Source: Morella rubra
Lineage: Eukaryota > Streptophyta > Magnoliopsida > Fagales > Myricaceae
Direction of reading: 5' to 3'
DNA: 64,000 bases
NCBI GenBank assembly: GCA_003952965.2
Contig: CM025855.1
Span: 31,859,590 to 31,923,589 of the forward strand
The position numbers and the translations under genes were made by a program. Every line of letters begins with the position of its first letter. The first letter of the stretch is position 1. The notes beneath the pieces were generated by a model. The model did no database searches. It was given only the letters and a program-made list of their open reading frames with translations, and had not been told where the DNA came from. Shown one piece after another: positions 1 through 11,468 of the stretch.

Positions 1-3000
1 ACCAAGTGATTCTGACATGTGTGCGAAAGTCAACTCGGTTCTGAGAGTGAAACCTTTTAGGCGCAGAGGGAAGGATTTTCGTGCAATTGCTTCAGGGATT
101 CCGCCTAGCGGGTTGCTACCCGCCGACCGACCTTGATTCTTCTGAGAAGGGGTTCGATGAGAGCATAACCTGTCGGGACCCGAAAGTATGGGACTATGCC
201 TGAGCAGGTGGAAGCGACGAAGCCAGAGTGAAGAACCTCTTTGATCTGATGAATGGTAAGAGGCCGCACGCGGCTACTAACGTGCAAATCGTATCGTCTG
301 CACTTGAGAGTAGCAGGGTTGACGACAAAGACTTATATCCGTAAACCGTCTCTTAGATAAGTTCGTGGTTCTCCTTGCCATAGCAAGTTCTCCTCCTCAG
401 GCATTAGTCTATTTTAGGATGAACGAAGCCACAACAATCGATAGCCGAAGTCTATCGTGGTATAAAACAGCAGACTTTCATATTTTTCATTAGAGGGGCA
501 CAATCCGGAGACCTTGCGCAACCCCCTCTACTATTCTCACACTTAGTAGAACCAGGAATTTAGTTATTCTCAGGCGCTTGCACAAGGCGAAGCCTGACTT
601 TGATATGAGGCCGCTCTCACCTGCCTACAGGAAGTATCGTAGAGCTCGCAGCTGCGGCCATTTTTGGTATAAGTCAGATCCAATCGTGGGCCGACTGACG
701 GTGGGAGCTGTATCACCGGATACAATGCGGAATGTTACTCGGTTCGACCTCTAGAGGGCTTCGCATTCTGGCTTAATAACGCGTCTTTAACCTCTTAAGC
801 GAACCCCCCAAAGGGTAGTTTGTCGGAGTGTCGATTATGAACAGCAGCGTCATTGTACATAAGTCTCGTCGTATTGTCATAAAGTCGATAAAATCCTGCT
901 AACAGTGAGTGTTTTTCATGTAAACAAATAGACCTACTTCACTAGCCGGAACATCAGAGTATAGCCCTTCCCTGAAAAACTGGACTGGTGCGGCTCAAAG
1001 AAGACGCCGGCAGCTACCAATAATCATAACTCTTCGGGCCGTGCGGGGCAAGTGCCAGGCCCCGGGTTAATGCCTAGCTGAGGGTTCAGTGATGAGTGAC
1101 GCTCTCCCAAGAATACTCAAGAATGGACAATGATTCAGCCCGAGATTGGGATCGCTGACAAAAACACTTGGGGCCGTGAGCAGCAACCCGAGGCTGGATT
1201 ACTGGATGAAGCGGAGGCCGTCAGTGTGGACACCACGCTCAATTGGTGATCTTCCAGATTGGTATGGCTAGGAGGTTTTTTTACCAGAGAAGATGTAGCA
1301 ATATTCAAATGAGAACTTTGATGAAAAGCCCTGAAGGAGGAGGGCAAAAGGTTTCCATACATGACGGCAACTTGCAAAATGGGGTTCAGCTCGATCACTC
1401 TGAAGATTGGCGAACGGAGGTGTAAGACCCGTCTGATTAGCGTGTGACCTAGATGAGTATATAGTTGTCCTCCCAGTCAAAGAGCTCAAATCGCGTGATA
1501 ATGGGCAATGGCTCGGTCATGTTTTAATATTCCTGACATTACCGAGAGACCTGGCCGGTGCTAGACAAATGCACGTATATAAGGAGTCCTCGCGAGACGT
1601 CGGCGGGGAGCCTGTCCGGAGTAGAGTCTATCTTTTTCTGTTTTAAATCGAGCTCCTCTGCCCGCGCACCCCGTGGAAACACGCCTCTAGCACCGGAGAA
1701 AGGGTGTAAGGCTTACAGTGCCATCATATCCAGCGGACTGGAAAGGCATCCGCTGACTCATTCTGCGTTGGTAAGTCCAGGCCGTGCGTCCCCCTCGCGG
1801 CGGGACCCATTGTCAAATATTCCCGTGTCCTGCAAAAGAGATCGAGTGCACATCCACTCGCGTCGGTCTAATTCAATAACCAGCAAGTCAGAGTCTCCAA
1901 GGGATGCTAAAAGGCAGTCCTTCTTGGTCCTCTGAACTATGGAACCAGATTGAGAACCTTGTAGCAAAGGGAAAGTCCTGCAACAATTGAGGATCCGTTA
2001 AACACTTCGGGAAAAAGGTATATGGCTCGTGAGGGCTTGAGGGCAACCTTTGTAGGCCTTGCTTGAAGACAAATGTTGTAGGTTCCCAGTAATCACCGAT
2101 AAACTCCTCGTCATCGAGTCCTCTCTCAAGCGTAACAGATGTGCCTGGACTATTTCTGTAATACCCAGGCCTGCATTCGAGCATTGCTCGCAAGCGCTGG
2201 TCGGAAAGAAGCAAAGCAGGACACTTTGATGGAGAGCGGGTCCTCAGCCTGCCTGTCTGCCGGCCGGAGTGGGAGACGACGAGCATCTGTGATTCACGAT
2301 CGTTCTTCGTGCTGGTAACTTCCGTCCGGAGCGAATCTGAAAGGTAACCTAGCTAACGACTCAAGAAACTAGCGTGTTACGTTTACAAAGGGGGACAAAT
2401 CCCGCACTGATTTAAGAATGTGCAAACAATAGCATAGTTTGGGGCGACCGTCATATGGGTCCGCTGCGGAAAATTCCTCCATGGCTAAAAAAGATGCTCA
2501 CGCAAGGATATTTTGATTTAAATGCAAGCACCCAAAAGTGCTTTTGTTCCCATGAGAATGTCAAAGTATGCGAGCAGAAATTCCATACCGACGCTGCGTG
2601 TGTGTAAATTCGCGCACCGGAGAGAGGATGAAGTAAACTGATGATGAGGCGTGCGTCTTAATGTAGCCAAATGCCGAATAAATCTAATTTTAGTTGAACA
2701 AGCGCATTATCCGATAATGAGTGGTACATACGAAGAAATTCCCATGTTTCTGTCGCCCTGATCTAAACTATCTCTGGACGAAACCACAAGCAAGGACGGG
2801 TGCCTTGGCAGAATCAGCGGGGATAAGGAAGCACACCTGTTAGAGCTCTGACTCTCCTATGAGCCGACTTTGTGATCTCTTATGAGCTTGAGAGGGTGTA
2901 GTGATAAGTGGCGGGAGCGAAAGGCGAAAAGTGATAAGTACCACTACTTTTTTAACTGAGTGTATTCTCTCGCGTTATTCCGTGAATCGGAAGGCGGATG

Positions 3001-4400
3001 GACGCAGTTGGTAGCCGCCTCTTTTTCCCAGAGGTGATCGCGAATTCGAGCGAGTTCGAATCAAGGGCGGGGGTAGAATACTATTTGAGTCATAGTTGGG
3101 ATGAAAGTATATGGGCATTGTGCGGGTGCTTTAGGACAACAGTACATGTTAAAAGAGTCCAACGCAGGATGTCTAATGTGTAGCATCAACAATTTTTAAC
3201 AAGGTAGATAGACAGGTCATACGTCGCTGGAACAATTCTGATTCCTTTTTGTTGGCTTAATTCTAGCTTCCTAGATCTCTCTGAGTTTTTGCTGAAGTGC
3301 TTTCCTTGTGAATAGCGAACCGTGGAAAGCGTGGAGCCACCTATCGATTCCTTTTTAGACACTTCGGCGAATTCTGAAAGCAGAGGCGTGGCTACAGAAA
3401 AAAGTTAACCATCATCGGGTCCGTAATAAAACTGGCTGTGGTCGCCATTAGCGTGTTCCTAATAGCGCACGATTGCTTTATATGATCCTTCATAGTCGGC
3501 GTATCATTACAGCGAATGAATCATTGTGAAAAAGCCAGAAGCTTCACTCAAGTGTGACTTGAAATGTCTCCTGCGCACCCGATCTAAAGGGAGAACGTAA
3601 GAGCTGGGCGTGTTAAAAAGTACTTGACGCGTCGGATTGACGAACAAGGTTTAAGCTATTTAACGTTTGAAGGAAGACCTAAGCTGTAGTGAGGAATAGC
3701 CTTTGGGAGGTCGCAGCGCGGGCACCATCAAGGATAATTTGCGCAACCTACGATACGAGCAGAACCGTGTTGATATCGCACAAACTAACATACTTCGGTC
3801 AAATCTGTCGCTTCTGGATCGTGAAAAAGCCAAAGTACGCAGGCGACAGATTTGGATTTGTTAGTCGCGATGCGTTGGATTATTGCAATCGTCTGAACGG
3901 CCTTTATGCTAAGCTCAGACATAGAACCGGGCTTGATTCAGAAGCGAAACAACTAGCGCGTTTCCGCCCGAATTTTGTGGGATACACGACCTGCTTCCGT
4001 CCTCGAAGTAGGCCAATTCCGGCGCACCCAGAACCGGCCACACGTGATCGTTGGTGAAACACCTCCGACGGCGGTGTTAAATAAAGAAGTAAATTAAGTT
4101 AGCATAATATCAACACTCAGCGTCTGGCACAGCCTTTGATTTCAGCTGTGATATGAAATATACCCATAAACAACGGAATATTGTTGACCGTATCGTTGCG
4201 TCAGGGATGAGGAATCGCTTTATGCTAGGACGTGATAATCTTTCTTTTAATATATCCCTGTGTATTGCTAAAGTAAGAGGTTTATTGTAAGTGGCAAGTA
4301 GTGTTTGGCCCTCTAGCTGCCACTGTAAACCTCCACTAAGATTCAGACTCCCTGCTATAACGTAGTGTGTCGCCTTCGATTCGTACCTCACTCCTCCCTA
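1..4400 (+). rRNA. Degenerate 25S (large-subunit) nuclear rRNA, 5' part missing
   Basis: Short blocks of the eukaryotic large-subunit rRNA appear in the correct order. They include GACCCGAAAG (178), CTATGCCTGAGCAGG (194), ACGTGCAAATCGT (281), GGGGCAAGTGCCAGGCCCCG (1046), TATTCAAATGAGAACTTTGATG (from 1302), GTAGCCAAATGCCG (2663), GGCAGAATCAGCGGGGA (2805), ACCACTACTTTT (2940), TTATTCCGTGAATCGGAAG (2975) and a 3' end near 4370-4400. The eukaryotic-specific blocks exclude plastid or mitochondrial 23S/26S rRNA. Roughly the first 650 nt of the gene lie outside the window. The spacing between landmarks is about 1.6 times that recalled for a normal 25S rRNA, and substitutions are frequent. This copy therefore cannot encode a working rRNA. 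It is either a decayed rDNA pseudogene or a badly uncorrected long-read contig; I favour the second because insertions dominate. Confidence 0.85.
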
Positions 4401-5453
4401 TCTCTCCAAACCTCTCAAGACCTGAAATAATGCTCCCCCCGGCGAGGACGGAGGTATGGTCGAGTCACTGCTGAGAGATAAGTTGTACATGGCCTGTATT
4501 ACGGGTAATTTCCAAAAGCAGCGATTTTTGAAATAAATTCAGAGGGTCTATATTTCAGGGAACTCGGCTTTTAATAATATTGTTTCCCTAGGCGCATCGG
4601 TCACCTTCGAAGGCCATCACTCATCTTTGCGCATTTGTGTTGGCTCTCTGTGGTAGTTAGTCCTCTGTTCCCTTATCTTTCTGCGTTTGGTGGTGACTTT
4701 GAGGGAAGACTTGGTTGCCCATCCGCGCATAAAGGCCATATAGACATCCCCAACTGGTCCATGCCCTTCGGTAGGTAGCCCATCATGCGGTCGGTGGAGG
4801 GAAAGACGCGAAAGGAGTGGTTCTAGAGATTCGTAGACATTCGGAGGGTGGGCCTTGACGGAAGCCCCCATTGAACCAATTGCCTTGACGGCCTCTCGCA
4901 AATGCGCACAGATTTCCGTCGAGTTTGGTTGCATCCATCGTGGGGGCTGTGCCTCTTGTGAACAAACCCGTCTCATAGTATAGTGCATTTGCGCGGCTGG
5001 GCTTGTGAGCTTTTGCCTGGGCCCCCTGAGTTATGTTAGCTGGCTAGGTCTCAGAGAAAACGGACCGATTTTATTTTTGACAACGGGGTTACGCAGAGGC
5101 CTAGACAACAGAGCCTCATTCGTGGTCACTGTGCTTTTCGATCAGTCCCTCACCTCGACCTAGGCGATGCCGCTTCTGGTACCTAGATATGTATTTCCGA
5201 GTGTGGCATCCAAGGCCTTTCTGATTTGCCATGTCCGCCGCTAAAGTAAGAAGTTCCAATTCTTATGTCCCCATAACTAAGGTGTTAATCCACTGATCTC
5301 TGTATGACGAGACCCACCGCATTGAGCGTTGCCAGGATCGAACAAGCCCACGCCATAGGCTTATGAGTCTCAATTCCTGGTAGTGCCCACAGAGGGAAAT
5401 CGAGGTGCCGCTTCACGAGCTTCTCCCATTGTTGTCGATGCCTCTCGGACAAC
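4401..5453 (+). other. Probable rDNA intergenic spacer downstream of 25S
   Basis: This stretch follows the 25S 3' end directly and runs to the assembly gap. By position it should be the start of the rDNA intergenic spacer. No gene, promoter or clear subrepeat array is visible. Short open frames on both strands show no family resemblance. Confidence 0.5.
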
Positions 5454-6453
5454 NNNNNNNNNNNNNNNNNNNNNNNNNNNNNNNNNNNNNNNNNNNNNNN
5501 NNNNNNNNNNNNNNNNNNNNNNNNNNNNNNNNNNNNNNNNNNNNNNNNNNNNNNNNNNNNNNNNNNNNNNNNNNNNNNNNNNNNNNNNNNNNNNNNNNNN
5601 NNNNNNNNNNNNNNNNNNNNNNNNNNNNNNNNNNNNNNNNNNNNNNNNNNNNNNNNNNNNNNNNNNNNNNNNNNNNNNNNNNNNNNNNNNNNNNNNNNNN
5701 NNNNNNNNNNNNNNNNNNNNNNNNNNNNNNNNNNNNNNNNNNNNNNNNNNNNNNNNNNNNNNNNNNNNNNNNNNNNNNNNNNNNNNNNNNNNNNNNNNNN
5801 NNNNNNNNNNNNNNNNNNNNNNNNNNNNNNNNNNNNNNNNNNNNNNNNNNNNNNNNNNNNNNNNNNNNNNNNNNNNNNNNNNNNNNNNNNNNNNNNNNNN
5901 NNNNNNNNNNNNNNNNNNNNNNNNNNNNNNNNNNNNNNNNNNNNNNNNNNNNNNNNNNNNNNNNNNNNNNNNNNNNNNNNNNNNNNNNNNNNNNNNNNNN
6001 NNNNNNNNNNNNNNNNNNNNNNNNNNNNNNNNNNNNNNNNNNNNNNNNNNNNNNNNNNNNNNNNNNNNNNNNNNNNNNNNNNNNNNNNNNNNNNNNNNNN
6101 NNNNNNNNNNNNNNNNNNNNNNNNNNNNNNNNNNNNNNNNNNNNNNNNNNNNNNNNNNNNNNNNNNNNNNNNNNNNNNNNNNNNNNNNNNNNNNNNNNNN
6201 NNNNNNNNNNNNNNNNNNNNNNNNNNNNNNNNNNNNNNNNNNNNNNNNNNNNNNNNNNNNNNNNNNNNNNNNNNNNNNNNNNNNNNNNNNNNNNNNNNNN
6301 NNNNNNNNNNNNNNNNNNNNNNNNNNNNNNNNNNNNNNNNNNNNNNNNNNNNNNNNNNNNNNNNNNNNNNNNNNNNNNNNNNNNNNNNNNNNNNNNNNNN
6401 NNNNNNNNNNNNNNNNNNNNNNNNNNNNNNNNNNNNNNNNNNNNNNNNNNNNN
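5454..6453. other. Assembly gap, exactly 1000 N
   Basis: A run of exactly 1000 N, identical in length to the one at 58530-59529, so it is a fixed-size scaffolding placeholder. The true distance and adjacency of the flanking contigs are unknown. Confidence 0.99.
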
Positions 6454-7880
6454 TTGTCCCTGTGTAGTTCCGCCCCTGCAGTCAAGGCCAACAGGCAACA
6501 GCCCTGTTCCCAGGTGGACTTTTCAGAGAGAAAGCACTGTTGTGATGATAATAATGGTGCTGGAGAATATTGAGCATGAAATGATTAAAAAAACACTGCT
6601 GAAAGAAGCTTGAATATAGAAAGTACATACCAAAAGACGGTTCTCCCATTTCAAACCAACTTTGGGTAGATCAACTATTAAAGTATGATTTTGATTCTAA
6701 CTCCAGTTCCTGTACCTAAAAAGCTTGTTAATTTCAGTTCATGAGAGTTCGGAGAAATCCTTTAATGTCCACTCGTGCTCTGTATTGGAATCGCTATGCG
6801 CTATTAACTCCAACTACGACCTACGATGTCAGCACAACTGGCTGGAAAAAGCTACAGCTGTAGAAGCAATAGCTTAAAAAGTTTGGAGCAACACCTGCAC
6901 GGTACACCAAATTCAATCAGCAGCTGGTCTTCTGCAACAAGGTTTGAGTATCCGTAGACCATAGTCCAGGATGTTCAAGGGCAGCCAATTGCTTCGGCAG
7001 GATTAATATGGCTAAACAGAAAACACATATGCAAATTCACCTCAACTATTCGAACAGGCAGTTTTAATAAAGATAATCATGGCCGATTGTAGTTAATCAA
7101 ATAGGACCCTTTCTTTTCTTTTCTTTTTCTACGCCAAATAGGACCATTTCAGTCGAAAGTACATTGGTGGACCTACTGAAAGGATAGGGAAAACAACTTT
7201 AGCGTCCCAAATGGGGAAGGATCTACTTCTTTGTCGTTTTATCTGTGACTTCATATGGGTCCGGCAACCTATTCTCTACAGTCCCCACAATTCAATATCG
7301 GAGACTCCTACCAAATTCCCAATAAAATAATAATTACTTACCCATGCAATAAGTACGAGCTAGTGCACAAATGTGGTGAAGTGGAAAGCCTGGTTGCATA
7401 CATTGGGATTTGGGGGAGACCCGAATGTGCCTTATTGCATCTTGTAGATATCCAGAGAATTCAAGAAATATGACTTGTGCTGCCAAAAAAAAAAATATAT
7501 ATCACCGATCTGTCACTGTCGTGATGAACACCAAATCATTAAAAGAAAAAAAGGAAATCATTACCCCAACAACCAACCTTACACATGAACATTTGTGCTT
7601 TTCTCTGTTAGAATCGCCACCTTGGGCCCCTCCCGGCGGAGGGGGGGAGAGGGCGTCCAGGACCCACTCTCCATTTGGCCACTTAATTTTATCTTGACAA
7701 AGCATGCCCGACAGGAATTTGTTACCATCTTAGTGTTTCTGTCTAACCACCCCTTCCTCAAACCATTGGAGAGTTGTAGACTTGTAGTTCATTAACAAGC
7801 ATTCACCTATCTCCAGAGAGAAGATACTTCCTCGTCATCTCGCAAATAACGTGATCAAAAACCTCAAGTTTTCTGAAAAG
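6454..7880. promoter_or_regulatory. Upstream region of the LAZY1 gene
   Basis: About 1.4 kb from the contig start to the LAZY1 start codon. No coding exon was recognised. It holds a pyrimidine-rich stretch near 7110-7130 and a G/C-rich patch at 7620-7660 in otherwise AT-rich DNA. It should contain the LAZY1 promoter and 5' leader, but no single motif could be assigned with confidence. Confidence 0.5.
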
Positions 7881-10436
7881 ATGAAGGTAGAGTTCATTCT
7901 CTTTTGATTCTTGGGGGAACAAACAGTTCAATGTTCTTTAAGTTGATCATGCATGTCTTCTTGCAGTTACTGGGTTGGATGCATCGCAAGTTCCGCCAAA
8001 ATAGCAGCGAACCATTCAAGGATTTTGTCATCGGTAAGATCTGTGACGCATATTTTCTTGCTAACATTAAAGATATAAACTGTGCCATTTGATGAGTAAC
8101 TGAGAACAAAGAAGATAAACATCGTCCGGGACGTTTAAATTACGCAAGCGAGTGCCAACAAACCATAAGCGCATCATAAGTATTGGGATCAGTGATATGC
8201 ACTGCCTTAGGAAGAAAGCAGGGGAACAATATAGACTTCCCCTACCTAGTAGCCTAAGTACCCCAGAAAAGACCTATGTACATGCATGCTGCCATGCCTT
8301 TTATGTCGGGAACGCAGTCCCAAAAGAACCCGAGGCAGCCATCATGGATACAGATACTAGGATCCGAAGAATCAATGCTGTGTATAATCAGTAGATACCC
8401 AAATAAATCAGGATAAAAAACAAACATCCAAGTGAAGTTCCTGTTGCAGCAGCAGAGTCCTTTATCCGAGTTAAACTCGCGCCATCAGACAAGTTCCTTC
8501 TAAATTTCTCGTGTCAGGTTATTCTTGTGCTTGTCTTTCAGGGCAGCCATCGGTTGACGACCAAGAGTACCACCAAAAGCCAAACTATGGCCCAAGGCCC
8601 CTCAAACAAGGTCCAAAAGACCACCACCTCCTGAAGTCTTTCGCTGGTCTAGAAGGAGAAGATTACGAAGAAGAATCATCTGCTGCAATGTCTGAGCTCT
8701 TTCATGGCTTTCTTGCTATTGGTACCCTTGGTACAGAGCAAGTCATGACTGAACTTTCGACACCAAAATTTTCCATCTCGGTGGAGAATATAACTGAAAA
8801 CGAAACAGAAGTTACGGAGAACGATCTGAAGCTCATCAATGAAGAGTTGGAAAAGGTGTTGGGAGCTGAAGTTAAGGACGATGGCTGCAATTTTTCATCT
8901 GGGAGAAACAGTCATGTTAGCACGGGAAGAAGTAGTCATGTTAGCACCATTACACTTACTGGCAAGCCAATAGAAGGCCCTGACACCAATGGGAATGGAA
9001 CTACAGTCTGCCCACTCCAAGGATATCTTTTTGGGTCAGCAATCGAATTGTCAGAAAAAACAAATGTAGCAAAGAAGGAATACCGGACATCTCTCGGTGA
9101 GCTGTTTCAGATGAGTAAAATGGCAGAGGAAAATTCTGGAACGAAGGGTGACAGGGAGGAAAGGCGATCAGAAAAGGAAGCAGCTGATAAGTCTGCCATG
9201 CACCTTGTGAAAAAGCTGCTGAAGAAAAAAATGCTCCATGCTTCTTCTCGTAGCACTACAGAAGCTACTGGTGGAACTCTTGATTCTGCTTCAGCAGAAA
9301 CAAAACTGCAGAAGGTACATCTATTGAGCAATTTCATTTCTCCAATGAACTCTTTCCTGTCTTATCCAAGGAAAAAAAAAAAACTCTTTCCTGACTTTGT
9401 AGTTCTAGAAACAGTATAAAGAGATCTGTTATCTCAGTTAAGCTATTTGATAGTTTGTGAATATCTCAACAAAATCATCCCTTGGCATGAATTTCGACAG
9501 ATTTATGGTACCCATGACATTCATGCTATGTCCATAGGTTCAAGAAAGGCGGTGGATCAACTTCTTATCCCCTGATTTCTTTTCAGCCTTTTCCTCGTTT
9601 GGTTGTATTAGTTACAGTGTCTACTGTGTCCAAATGTTCCACTTAAACAAAGTGACCGTTCTGAAACCTACCAGGTGCATGCCAATGTCCTAGTCATGAG
9701 CTTTTGGTCGAGTTCCTTATCAGATATTGTGTGGCTTGTAGATCCTACAAATGTTCCACAGGAAAGTTCATCCTGAAAACTCAACAGTACCACAACAAAA
9801 GTCCAGTAAGCACCAAAAAGCTGAAAACAAGAAGAAAATAATCTATAAGGGGGATCACAACCATGGAGATCAAGATCAGGTGCCTCCAGATGAGGAAATA
9901 ATGTCATATCCTAAAAGATCCCTTTCAAAGGAGAGCATACGACGCTACAAGAACCAATCTACCCCGCTGCAGTTCACACTTAGTAGCAGCGATTCCAATG
10001 GGAACAGGGAGCACTGGATCAAAACAGATGCAGACTGTAAGTACCGATCCATCCTTCATAAGTTTGTGGTCATCATAAAAAGAAGGACTTCATATGTGTT
10101 TACAGACACTTCTCTACGTAACTGGGCCGAACTTTTGATCTCTCAATTCCAGGACGACAACCTCCCCCATCGACCTAATGTCGTATTCCATCCTTGTTAT
10201 AACCTTCAAACGATACAACAGAAAAAGTGGGAACTAACCTTATTCTCTTAAATTTTTGACGACTACATTAAACAACCGGTTTCTCTCATTCTACTGCATT
10301 AGACCACAAAATGATTTCTTTCAGGTAAGATATCTAGGCACAAGCCTAGTAGTCGGTTGTTCTAGCACTTGTGTCTGATAACCATCGTAATTTTCAGTTC
10401 TTTGGTGGCATTGCAGACCTAGTGCTGGAGCTCTAA
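7881..10436 (+). CDS. LAZY1: LAZY1-like protein (IGT family, shoot gravitropism)
   Basis: Join of 7881-7886, 7967-8033, 8518-9314, 9742-10036 and 10417-10436, giving 394 residues. All introns are GT-AG and the frame is continuous. The first exon is only ATGAAG, the hallmark of LAZY/TAC/DRO (IGT) genes. Residues 1-11 read MKLLGWMHRKF (conserved N-terminal region), the IGT motif lies in FLAIGT (about 89-94), and a basic run KKLLKKK (about 256-262) could act as a nuclear signal. The last exon completes the conserved C-terminal tail DADYLVLEL, an EAR-like motif shared across the family. LAZY1 proteins act at the plasma membrane and nucleus to direct polar auxin transport during gravitropism, setting shoot and branch angle. 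The gene appears intact. AATAAA signals follow at 10579 and 10583. It converges on the lyase gene about 1 kb away. Confidence 0.95.
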
Positions 10437-11468
10437 GAAGCAGAAGCAGCAATGGAGTCATGGTTTGACTCCCCTGAGCTGTTGGCAGTGATATCGTGTT
10501 TGTAAGAATCTTCTTTGTTGGTGATAATAGCATACAACTTCTTATGTTATAAATTTATAATGAGCCTGGGTTGAAACAAATAAATAAAAAGAGGAAGTAC
10601 TCCTCTTACAAACCTATCTGTGAGAGTTAAATGTAAGCTGTATCTATTTAAATGGTGTTTGGCTTATTAAGTCATTATCGCCGTTAAATTCGAGTTGTTT
10701 GTTGGAAAACAGCAAAATTACACCTGAATTCTAGGTAAAAGCCTGATGATGGGTCGCAACTTTTATTTGATACTCCTAGATTTCATGATTATCCTCTTTT
10801 TGCTGTAAGTTCCGTGTTTGAAGTGTATCCATCTGTATTTTATCTTTATAGCTCTCCATATTGGTAGAATTTGTAGATTTACCCGACCCAAACTGCGACG
10901 CAAGGGCTGTAGAAGACAACGAGAGAGGAGCTCGAGATAGGGAATGTAGATCAATTGGACCCACCCGGAATCAAAAGCTAACCCAAGCCCAAAGCGAGCC
11001 CAATAATTTTTGTTCCAGCTGGATTGAACTTTTGGGTTGGGTTGAAGTAAGGCTGAAGGTTGACAAGCTGGTTTGAACCTAGACTGAGCTATAACCCAGA
11101 CCAAGCAGCCCAAGTTTCATCGCATACCTGCGATAAGAGTCGAGCAGGCTCTTTATGTGCAGGATAGAGGCGAGCCAATCTTATGGAAAAGCTTCACTAA
11201 AGGGTTTAACACTCAGGGATGACGAAAAACAGAACCGATATCCTAAAATGGTCAAAACACAGGGTGAGGCAAATCATTATAGAAGTGTACAGGATTCTGC
11301 ACATGTTTGAACTCAGATTCAACGAAAGAATACGGAGTAATTAAAGGATACAGAATAGCAAAAACAAATTGTTATGATTATTAATATTTCTTTTTTGGCC
11401 AAAGAATTATTTTACAAATCAAGACTTTGAGAAACAAATAGTAATTGAATAAGGGAAAGGGAAAGCTA
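10437..11468. other. Convergent intergenic region between LAZY1 and the lyase gene
   Basis: This holds the two 3' ends. LAZY1 polyadenylation-like AATAAA motifs lie near 10579-10588. The lyase 3' UTR should occupy the right-hand end. Nothing else was recognised; short open frames near 10860-11110 have no family resemblance. Confidence 0.6.

Noticed and set aside
1-4400. Plastid or mitochondrial 23S/26S rRNA
   Set aside because: Eukaryote-specific large-subunit blocks, such as the segment ending TTATTCCGTGAATCGGAAG and the 3' end, fit nuclear 25S.
1-5453. Short open frames (for example 1558-1935, 2286-1888, 3689-4057) as novel genes
   Set aside because: They lie within the recognisable but damaged 25S rRNA sequence and its spacer, and have no family resemblance.
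5370-6613. Long open frames crossing the first N gap
   Set aside because: They are almost entirely N; the open frame is an artefact. The same applies to frames over 23334-23612 and 58530-59529.
9668-9907. Minus-strand frame over LAZY1 exon 4
   Set aside because: Shadow of a clearly conserved exon on the plus strand.
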